DNA from: Larus michahellis
Taxonomy: Eukaryota > Chordata > Aves > Charadriiformes > Laridae
DNA: 64,000 nt
NCBI RefSeq assembly: GCF_964199755.1
Contig: NC_133897.1
Coordinates: 134,048,125-134,112,124, forward strand
Direction: 5' to 3'
In this document: positions 49,701 to 61,700 of the stretch, one piece after another
Position numbering within the stretch: the first letter of the stretch is position 1
How the letters are laid out: each line of letters begins with the position of its first letter
Program-made: the position numbers and the translations under genes
Notes under the pieces: model-generated
Database searches by the model: none
Seen by the model: only the letters and a program-made list of their open reading frames with translations
Told to the model about the DNA's origin: nothing

Positions 49701-52700
49701 CATAGCCACGGGTTATAAGACAAAATAACAATGGGAAACAGAGTGATCTTTCTCTCTTTAATTGTGCTATACCCTTTTACTAGATTATGACAGAGTCGGT
49801 ATAGATTAAGATGTCAGTGGAATGTCTGCGAGAAAAGGAGTTTTCCCTTGGGTGGAAACAAGTATGTTATATATGAGTGCCTTTTCAGGTGATGCTGCCT
49901 TTTCAGGCGATGCTACCTTTCCAGGCGTTCTCAAATTGCTACAGAAACACAGACCATATGTATCTAAAAGACGACAATGCACAGTATAAACCTATTGCAG
50001 ACAACCACAATCCTGTCAAACGTACAGAAGGTTACACGCTTCATAAAGATTTTGTAGTACTGTCTGAAGTTGCAAGACAATATCCTTTCTGAGCATTCTG
50101 TTGATGAAGAAATACCTAAACAGGTGAAAAGCATTAACTGCTACAAGAACTGCCCTTATACCTCTGCTTTAGTCATTTGTATCTTTAGCAAATGAAATAT
50201 CTCTTGGCAGGAAATGTTACTCTAAAAGAGAATTCTTCAAATACACTTGAACTAAGCAAGTACGACACACAATTTTGTTACATGACTACTAGAAGTTATT
50301 TCTGAGATGTTCTTGTTCTTGGGTATTCTGCCCGTGCACACCTCTTTTCTTTATGCTCAGCCACTAGGCAGGCTCTGAAACTTTTTAGAAAATGCAAAGC
50401 CAGCAGGGAACACAGTCAAAGCCGCTCCTTGCATCAATTTTATGAATGGTCAGTTCATCTCACAATACAGACTTTGAGCAGAAGTTTAAGAAAGCACATG
50501 GACAGCCAGTTTCTAACAACATGTCAGTGAGACGTAATCTTTATTCTTTATTTGACAGGTGTATACTTTGTGTATTTCCACTTGGGAAAGTCAAGCTTGA
50601 TATACAGTTCACAAGGAAAAAAAGCTTTTGAAAACAGTATGCCAAATTTATCATTTCTTAAAATTAAAATTTTAGGAAGTTGGTCTATTGCCTTAGTCCC
50701 AGTTTGTAAGCTGTAAGGACTACATTTGCAAAAGCTACTTTGAAAATATCCTGCATATTGTTATATGCGCTATATAGATGCATACAGTTTTCAAAAGCAT
50801 ATAGGTTACTAAAGCCTTCTGATTTCAACAGAAATTCTGTTAGGTGTCCTTATGCATCTTAAGGTAACTTAAAACATTTAGGAATGTAACATTAAGTTCT
50901 TTAGTTATGCTTGGTATTGCATAGTATCTCCTCAGTACACAAACCAGCATGAGCCTTCAGTACACTGCAGTGAATTTGGTGTCCTTTTCATTTCTGTGTA
51001 TCTTAATCTTCTTCCCACTGCATCAATCCTCTCCTTAAAAGGTAACTCTCCAATTTCAAATATTGCATTTACTCATGTTGAGATTCTGTTCTTGGAATTT
51101 ATTGAATTGAACTGTCAGAATTTATTGAACTGACTGTTCAAAAGATCCTTAAAAATGCATCTGCTTATACATTACCTTGACAACGACTCACATGACTGAA
51201 AATGAGATTCAGAATAGGATGTCCATGTTCACCCAGTTGCTTTACAGACATGCTAAGATGTTAGTTATGGATGTTGATGATAAATCAGCTAATTATCTAA
51301 ATGGTGTCCTAACAATGATATCTACTTCCTACAGTTGGTGCTTCTATGGTATGCTACTTACCTGCATTGCAATCCTTTTGAGTGCAGCATATTTTTGTAC
51401 TTCAGCTATGTCCCCAACAGCCAAACCAATCTGAAAATATCAAGAAAGGTTTTTTCATGGTCTCTGTGATTTCAATTGTATTTCTTATTCACTTTTAAAT
51501 CCAAAATGACTCTAAAGTCAAATTCATTTTGTTTCACTTGAATTTGTAAACTTACCTCTTTTGTGCATATTTGGAAAATCCATATCAAGAAATATAGTAA
51601 GCTTTTTTAATGCCAATGATCTGTCTACCAATGAGGCACTAAAGAGCTACTTCAAAAATTCGTCAAGAATAACATCCCTTCTTTTTGATTCTTCATCACT
51701 GCTGTTATGTTAAAAAACTTGCTGACTTCTTGATTGAATAGGATCATGGCAGCAATAAATAACTTAAAAAACCCGAATTGCTTGATTTTTATTGCTCAGC
51801 TCATATAAAAACTTGATTTCCTAAAAAAACCCTGATGTTCAATGAAACATGGCCGAAGCCATTACTAGGTTTTATGATTCTTTTTGTTCAGGTCTGGCTC
51901 ATCAGTTAGTTTTAACAATACTGTTGACTGCTGTTTTGTGTGCAATGAAGATCTAGGTTTTGGCTTTTTTTAAAAAGAAAATACTATTAGCACTAGGTTA
52001 TAATACTGCAAGGAGCTGAACAATTAAGACTACACCTACTCTAGGAGGCACACATTTATCAAAGTACTTCTTGAAATCATCATTCCCCAGTTTTCTTTAT
52101 CAAGAACTCATAATAATACATTGCAGCTCAAATTCAAATTCCATCACATTTACTACCTAAAGATATACAAGAGTTAATTGTGGGAAAATACTCGGAACAG
52201 TAAACTGGAGGGAAAATGAGTCCAGGGAAAGGCAACTTTTAATATCTTACTGAAAATATCAATTTGTTAAGTAGTGAATGAATGTCACAAATCAGCATTA
52301 AAGTTATTCTATATGCTAAATCTGTGTATAACTCTGTGCTTAACCACTTTTGTATATTAATAAGTAGTTTACTTACTAGCAAGTTCATAAGAAGGATTGG
52401 AATAAGCAAGGTGAATATAATGAGAACTGTGTAACTGAGGAATGGATATGGCAATTCACTGCTTAGTAATGGATCAAGGAATGCATCATGGTAATTAATG
52501 TCTCCCAGCATCATTGCAAATGTCTTCATTACAGAAAGCAGAGGTGTGCTATATGTTTGCTGCAAAAAGAAATACCAAAATCAAGAAAAAGCCCAAACTG
52601 AAGAAATTTGTAAATAACCACTTGAGATTCTCTAGTCAAAAACAATATTTATAAAGATAAAAATTAAGTATGCCATTCAACTAACCTGCGAACCCAAAAG

Positions 52701-55700
52701 GACAAAGAAACTCAGTCCAAAGGCCAGTATCAGGAAAAAGAAAACAACAGCAATCCGAATCAAAGTCCTCAAAATTTCCCAGAACATCACAACATAGATG
52801 CCATAGTTTTCAAATCTAGGCAATAAGTAAACAGAAGAGATATGCGAAATTAAACAGTTGAGTTAGAGTCCCTTACAGTTACTTATGTAAGGCAATAAGT
52901 GATCCTGATTTTCATGTGTGAAAAGAGATATTTTGCCTCTCTGAGACATTCTGAGATGGTACGAACATGTGGTACTTTCACACCCAACAGAATGCAAGTG
53001 GTCGTATTTACAGCAAGCCTAAACTACATAATCTTCTATTTTAATGCACCAGAGCAGTACTTCTTCACAATATTATTTTTCATGGACAACTTTTACTCTC
53101 TCCATAGCCACAGACAGTACAATATCGTACAACTGTTGCACTCTGAATAATAACATTAGGAAATTATCTAATTTTTTGCTGTTTTTTGAACCAGAACAAT
53201 GGACAACTGGCACCATGATCCATCTAGCAGACACATGCCTGGCTTAAAAAGATTTTGCTTTTTATGATACTACAAAGTATGTAAAACAAGCAAACAAAAA
53301 GGTTTACCTTACGGCATGGGAAGAGAAGGGGAGTAGTGCAATTTTAAGACACCTATGTTTCCAGCAACAGTACGTCATCTGGCAAGCCTCTCCCATTCCT
53401 GGCTTAAAAAAACCCTATATCTCAAAACATGGGTTGCCATAAAACAGATTAAGCTAATTTTTCCCCCAAATCTGAACTTGGGAATTTATGTCCTGCACCT
53501 GATTCAGTGACCAGATGACTGGTTTATGTGACAACAGTAGCAACTGAGAAAATCCCGCTGTAGGATTTTCCCCCTGAAATATTATGTGCAAGGCTGAAAA
53601 GATCAAGCTGGAAGCAAAGCAAACCTGATCTTCTATTTATTTATTTGGCAAAACTCCATTGAAGTCAGTGGAGCTACAGGTTGCTTTGAGAAGAGACGAC
53701 CTGCATGAGTTCGAAAAATGATGAGTTCTACAGCTATACAAATGAAAAATATTCAGGCCAGGGAAACAATTCATCTAGCAGAAGAAGGAAGGTTGGGCAA
53801 TCATGAATTTACTTTTAACTGTTCAGGTTCAACCCCCATTTCGCTGCCAGCGCACAGCAGAGAGGACACACCCATTCATAAGTCACCTAAGGTCTGACAC
53901 ATGTAAGACAAGGTTTGCCAGCAGAGGCAGTACCATAAAGATAGTCTCTCTATGTCATTAAGTCTGTTTACAAACCTTATACTTAAACATTCCAACTGCA
54001 GTAAAATGATCCTGAAATTAATCAGCAAACGCCATGTTTGTCTGTCTGCCAGACGTCCTGAGGGTGACTAGTGCATATATACAGTAAGAAACACAAGAGC
54101 ATATGTATAGTGTTATCATATACTGTCATCCTTATTTTCTGAACAGCTCCCAGTCACCACTTGTTGTGCTGATCAGCCACACCTCCTTTTTGTGCAAGGC
54201 AGTCCTGCTCGGGCCCAAACTTGTTTAATTTATGAGTCGTAAGCACTACACCCACACTATTTTTCCCTCCACCCAGCCATCCTGCAGTCCATAACTCTTG
54301 GACACTACTATACCACTGACAGCATTAAAACCATTAATGACAATAAATAGACCTAATGTCAACTAAGGAAGTAATTTCATCCATTATAATTCTTTTACTG
54401 TGGTGTAGAAAAGTGGGGTGTGCCATTTAATCTGTAAAATGATAAAAGAATTAACCTTCTCCCAGGTATTACTTATAAAAACAGACTTCTTTTTGCCTCT
54501 TGTAATTCATATCCTTTTTTTTCTTTTTTAAGTGAAAGTCCTTACAGTATAGTGAAACATGTTCTTAAAAAGACATATGCAGTGGCTTTGCTTACTTAAC
54601 ATTAGAATAAAGTGTTATTCCTTTAGTTGCCATAACACATGCTGTGATTCTCTACACGAAAAACACTGAAAACTACTTTACAGTTCATTAGGCTGAAAAG
54701 TTCCTGTGGTCCTAATCCGGAAACTTGTATAGCTTGAAAAAAATAAAAATAAAAAATAGGGCTATCGCACTTGGTTAGTCACAGTTTAGGATATGTAAAA
54801 TCGCTGAAAATATTAAAGGGATTTCATTGTAAAGCATTTAAATAACTTTTACCGTTGAAGGTAAAGCAAGAAGTTCATCCAAGACAAGTATACAGCAATT
54901 GCTCCACATTCCCACTGCAAATGAGCTGGTGTATTAATAAATAAAGAAGACACAAAAATTATGCTTGTAGTATAAATTGTCCAGTCCAGTAGATTGGAGT
55001 AATCCAACAAATATTTCAATTTCTAGGATTTAAGAGAGACAGATGCACATTTACAAGTCATGCATTATTAAAGGACTAAATTCAACATGTTATTTAAATC
55101 CTCTTCTCACTTTTAATCTTATATAAATTTGTATTTCCCTTTTAATTAGGGAAAAATCAGATTTATTTAATATCACACAAACTGCTATGCAAGCACACTG
55201 TCTGATTAATGTTATTTCTCTATGTATTTACCTGCTGAATGAGCTGAAATATTTCTTTGCAGATTCCCAGTAAACTCATAATTAAAACTAAACACATACA
55301 CACCCTTGTGAAGTATGAGTTCTGAAACAAAAAATCAGAACATAAAACAAATTAGAAATTATTAAATTAACATTTATTTCAGCCCTATCAACTATGTATA
55401 CATTATATTGCTAAGTTAAGAAACTCTGTTAGCTTGCTTCAAATACTTATCACTATCTAAATTCTGTTTTACTAATATTTATTGTGTAATCAATGTCATG
55501 TACATTGTGCATAAGTAATGCAAACCAAGTATGAAAGTTTAAGCATTTCCATGAGAAATAGTTGCTGTGCAGCTTCCTTATTACTGCTACTCGAGTTTGG
55601 GAACTGAAATTGCAGTATTTATGCCACATTTTCAGTATTTTTTGCCCCTGGATGAACATAAAGACAAATTCTGTTGTCCATAACTTCATTATCATATTGC

Positions 55701-58700
55701 TGTATCTGGAATGGCAACGGAAGTCTTCGGAGAAATTGCAAGTCCCATACGTGGCTGCTCCCTTTGCTGCCTCCCTTTACAACCAGTGTAGATACAGAGA
55801 ACTTTGTTGTGAAAAGCCTTCTATTGACATAGATGACAATAGTGAATTTCCTCTTTCATAAATAACTTGTAGAGTTAATTCCCCATCTGAGGGTTCGTTA
55901 ACTCATAGGCAGACCACAAATTCACTTTTCAGTGGTGCTGCAATACACATCAGCATCTGCCCCCTTGTCATGTCCCTCTCTAACCTGGGATAAGAGTAGA
56001 ACTGTCATGCCGCGCTCCCTACAGAGCTGGCATTCCCCACTCCATTCCCATTACTGGGTCATTAGGACACTGTGTCCTCCAGTGCATGACATTCCATATA
56101 CACTGGTGTTGCTCTAGTCTCTCAGGCAGCACCTTCACGGCTCCTGTTCAGTGCATTGCTTCTCCACCAGCTGGCATCATTCCTCATTGAAGGACAGGAT
56201 TTGACTCCTTCTTCTAACTGTGCTTCTTCCAGTCAGTCTCTGGTGATTCAAGGACCTGGGTGACTGAGTCATTCCCGTCTGCTGTACGCAGCTCCTGTCA
56301 TTCTTCTGTCTTCCACCAGGAAGGTGAGTGAGTTAGCGGAGCATGAATTCTTTCAGTTCTGCTAGTTCTTCTGGCTTCTGAATCTTTGACAATCCTGCAT
56401 GTACTGGGCTGGGTATGTGATTCTCCAGACTTTTTCATATATCAGGATATCCTCATGAACCTTTTATATCCCTTGAGTTTATTTTATTTCATATTTCTAC
56501 TAGCATATCCTTTTTGAGTTCCTATTTCAGTTTTATGTCTTTTCTCTCAGAAAAAAGTGTAAAATATTTTTTTGCCTCTTTTTTTTCTTGACCAATCCTT
56601 GGTTTTAGTGATAAAATCACTTATTTGAAATGGATCATTTGAAGAGTTTGCCACCCAACAACAACTTGTCTCCATTAACACCCGTATGTTACTGTTTCAG
56701 GGCTAACAACGCAGGTGTCTCTTCTCAGTATATATGACTTCATGTCGTGGAGACAGAGCTTCTCCTGCCCTTCACATAGAGACAGGAGTGTAACACTATG
56801 TATGAGTTGTATTCACAGGTTCAATACACAGCAGAACTTGCAGTTGCTTCTCTGGAAGTCTAGTACAGCTTAGGGACAACACAGCCTTCTTAAAAGACAG
56901 AATACTGCTTAGCTTTACTGCAGGAAGGAAACATTTACAAAAAGGACATCAACCAGTCACACCAATGTCTCTTTTCTAAAGTCTCATTCTCCTGTAGTGG
57001 TGGACCTGGCAAGTCTAACTTCTTCGTTTGACTATGATGTCCTAATTATTCCAGTTCCAACTTCTGAACAAAAGTTTGAGCTTTGTCTCTTAACAACCCC
57101 AAGGTATCTATGGAGGACAGGCTTATCCTGAGACAGGGTTCATCGTTGCCTGCTTTTCTTATGGCCCTAATTAAAGCATCATTCCCATCCAATGCATATC
57201 ATAAACAAGATCAATATTCATAAATTACTAGAGTAGTCCCACATCTGTCACAGCTGTGACTAAGAGACAAATATTCGAAAGTCACTATGATGCACATGTA
57301 CTTTGCTGCCTAATCAAGTTTTTCATTTTGAGATACCATAATCCCTAAATGGGGGTATATCATTCACATTTTAGCACAACACAATTTTTTCTATTTTTTT
57401 TCTTTTAAGTTTATTAACTTTATTATCCTATTAGTTATTAACTATATTATTATTATAATATATATAATATATACATAACTATATATATATATATATAAAA
57501 CTCTCTCTATATATAATTATTAACTAATTATCCTAATTATAGGAAACATCCAATGCACTTAAAACCCTTTCACAGAGTCTTGCATCCATATAGGACTGAA
57601 ATGTGCTCTTACATTTTTCACTACTGTTGTACATGAGGTACCTATATAAAGACTGGCAAAAATTGTTCTGTCTCAGCCTTATAGTTTATGAGCCTAGTGA
57701 AGAAAAACTGGGCCTGCAAGGGAAAGTAATACATAATATAGGTAAAGAAAGATGTATTTGAATACCCAAAACCACTTTATTATTGACTGGTCTTTCTGTG
57801 TCACTTTTTAAATGTGCTACATCCCCTTATTTTGAAATTTTCATCCCCTTGAAAATTAAAAGGACATAGAAAGCTAAGGAATTCACTGTTTTCTGTCTTT
57901 TCATAATTAGATACCCATTAATCTTTTTTCTTCAACAATAAAGAAATATTCACTTCAGGGAAGAAACCGTGTACCAGATGTAAAATTTTCAGAAAAGATT
58001 AAAAATAAGAACTGAAAAAATTACCTACAGAAGTCGTTGCTGAATATTTAAGAATATATACTTTAATTCCATTCCTTTGAGTTGCTACATCATAAATAAT
58101 TCTAGAAATTATTTAAACAATCATACCTTTTACTATAAAAATCCTAAACATATTGTAACTAGTAAGAAAACTCAGTACCTCATATTCTAATGGTCTTGCT
58201 TCATAGATCTCTGTTCCATTCAAAGGTCTTCCTGGCTGTATGTGAGTGACCAGAAGAGTCAGTGGGATGAGACCAAGAGAATATATTCCTAAATTCATCA
58301 GATGTGCTCGAAACCCATACGCCATCCTTGAAAGTAAGAATGTTAAAGTTACTACACTTAACAAACTTAGAAGACCATGCATAAACATTTCTGAAAACAT
58401 CCTTTTGTGATGAAGCTGTTCATTGAGCTTTATCTGGACATTTTTGGCCATTCTGGAATACTGTTCCTTTTCTTTTCAACTCAGAAATCCTACGGTATAT
58501 TTTTGCACTACAGTGGAAACAAAGACAGTGGTTGTCTTTGCTGAAAATATCAAAGAATCATTACTAAATGATAAACAACATTTTATATGATAATCATCAC
58601 CATATTCTAAATATGCTTATGAGAGGTTATATGGAAAAGTCATTTGCTTCAGTCAACTCTATAAATATGTACATCTTAGTAAACAACTCTCAGTCACAAT

Positions 58701-61700
58701 AGCCTTCATCCTGACATGCAATACTGTATTTTATGTACTTTAAAATATACCTACCATTTCATAAGCAAATATTCTTTACACACGGGATGACTGAGTAGCT
58801 CCATGCGATTGTGGCGCACCATGGCCTACAAAATAAGAAAGCAGAAGGATCAAACTTATCTCATCTACCTAAGTAAAGTGCTTAAAAAACTGGCTATCCC
58901 ACCTTCTTTACTTGAATATTAGCCTAATGAAAAGTAAAATGTCTGTAAGACATTGCAAAGTTCTTTTGTTTAAGTACTCTGGCCCAAAGCTATTACCATC
59001 TTGCCTTCTTTGCCTACTGAGGCATCCGGCTTCTCTCCAGCTGCTCTGTGAGTCCATTTCAAGCTTTAAAAAAATTGTACAGACTATTGCCAACTACACC
59101 TGTGAGATGACCAAGCTTTTCTAGTTACATTTAACAAGAAAATACATATTTATTTATTATTAGACAGTATACCAAGTCTAATTGCCAATATGAAGCCCAA
59201 AAAGTAAACAAATTAAGCCAGCAAGCTTGTTCTGTAAACATTTTCTGACAAAGAATGAGAGAACAGATTAGCAATATGAAAGAACAGCAAAATTTGTTTT
59301 AGGCTCGAAGTATTTTGCAATCATCATATGAAAAAGTCAGTTTTGTCAGGTTTTTCAATGCCTTACATTCCAGCGCACAGTCACTACGATAACTGGAGTA
59401 TGGTTTTCTTTGATGTATTACCTGCACATACAGTATGTTCTCTTGAAACATTCATAGTTGTTTAAATAAACTAAGAATTTTTATCTAAACCTAAAAGAAA
59501 TGTTATTTATTACTTAGATTATAATAACCGCCCCATACTTCATTCTAATATACATTAAATACACAGAGTTACGGGCTTTGAAGAATAAATACTATGATGA
59601 AAAATTCAAAGCTCTTGATTTTATCTAAAGCAAGACAGCATGGAATGATATCAGAGTAAAATAAAGAACTTACATTTAAAGTGGTAAGTGGTTCATAGAA
59701 AATGTCTTCACCATCCTTTAACTTCTTGTTAAGCGTCAGGGGACACTGAAGATATCTGAAGTTATATTCAATCTGAATAATAAACATACACCAGCATTTA
59801 AATGTGATGAAACTCATAATCTAAGACTGAGATAATGTGCTTAACTTAAAAAAGGTTATCCTTTAGAGAAAAAAAAAAGGCATGTTGTGCCAAAGTAATT
59901 AGAACACTGATGTATGTTGATTGTTAGTTACTCTGACAGTAAACACATGCCATCACGATACACATCTGTGACTGTAAGATGTTCAAACAGCCATTTCGAA
60001 TTGTAAAATAAAAAGTACACATTTCTTAAAATATTACAGTTTAAAAAGGTCATTCTTATAACTGTAATTTGTTTTAATGTGGACTTTGAAGAAAAGATTG
60101 TATTTAAATGTTCTATGGCTTTGATAACACAATATAAAGAACATGTAGAGTAGCAGAAAATTTGCAAGTTTTCTGCTAATGATGCAGACACAAACAAATG
60201 TAATAATTGATAGGGTGGTTTTCAATAGGGTTTCAATAGTAATATAACTGTGGAACATTCATGCCTTCTTAGCATTGTGAAAGCAATCAACTGCAGAAGA
60301 TTCTGGACAAGAATTTACAAAAAAGAAACATATTAGACTCTGAATTATTGATGACAATAGTACTACTTATGATAGGCATGCTTTTGATATGCATAAATAG
60401 GTATTGTGTGTTCTATCACTGCTATTTTGAAATATCCATAACCTCTGATACCCAGCTTGACTGCAAGAATTAACACAGCAAAGATAAAGTCTATAGATTG
60501 CTCAAGTTTAATGTTATACTTGTTAAAAGGCATAAACACAAAGATTACAAAAACTGAACTTCAAAGCCATTTACAGCCCAAATGATAAAGTAAGATCAGT
60601 GACTTGTGTTTTCTCTTAAGATCTGATAATCACTTACAAGCGTATCTTATCCATATAAACTTGACATACACATTAAAGTATAAATATTATGTACTACCCA
60701 AACTTTCAAGTCCAAAATGATTTAATTTCAGAGTCACAGAGGCAATAAAGAGAATTAAATCAGTGCCTTTGCTGAGAAAAAAAAAGAAACTAATAGTTAA
60801 AGATTTCTAGTATATGATGAAATGATTTTTAAAAGTCATGGTAATACTGAGGAGTTTTTTGCTAATATATATTAAAAGCATAGACTCAAATACAGTTATC
60901 AGTGAATAACTACTGAATTATTCATAAATCAAGATAAAATATTGGCTGATTTCAATTTACCAACTATAGAACTATAATTGTAACTATAAAAAATATTTAA
61001 GGGGCATTAGAATTTGTCCTGTATTAGTAGCTAAAAGCCAAGCTGATGATTTTCTAACTCAATTATTATCCATATAATGTGCCGCTGCTAACATATAGCC
61101 AGGCACATTGTCACATATTCCATCCTAAAACCATAATATGTACTGTCTTCATAAAACTTTTCATCCACTTACATAGAAGTCCCGACTTGTCTTTTCCTCT
61201 GAAGACTCGATTATGCAGTTGTCCAAAACCAGCTTTGCAGATGAACAGAAAAGTGAATTAAGGTGATATAGATAACATTCATCAGAAAGCATATGTTTGT
61301 ACCTGAAGAAAATGACTTTCAATTACAGCAGTCACCTAGCAGAAGTGATGATTCAGTGAGATTTTATGGTGTATGTTTTGAAGACATAAAACTCCAGAGT
61401 TTACATGTAGGAGTTAAATAACAAAAGTATGCAGTTTACAAGGCTACATGTTAGTTTACAAGTATAAAATATGAAGTGTTTATGAATATATATATACCAA
61501 GTCACTTGCTATTTTAATAAAAAACATTTCTGTAGCATCGTATTACAGTTAAGTCAGAAGGTGAAAATATCTCAAATGGTTTTGAACCCAATTATCTTCT
61601 GACTTTCATCACTTTAATACTCCTTTTTATACTACTGTTATACTCTTGTAACTCCATTGACCTCAGAAAGCTAACAACTTTTTCTAAAACCAAAGAAGTT

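Noticed and set aside
55562..55861. A 99-codon plus-strand frame within a TRPA1 intron as a nested gene.
   Set aside because: No family, no promoter and no splice context; the opposite frame is also open.
58127..58178. Extension of the S1 exon to a downstream donor (AAAAG|gtatga).
   Set aside because: The extension is 52 bases, so it shifts the phase, and the next exon clearly needs phase 0. The added peptide has no counterpart in the family.
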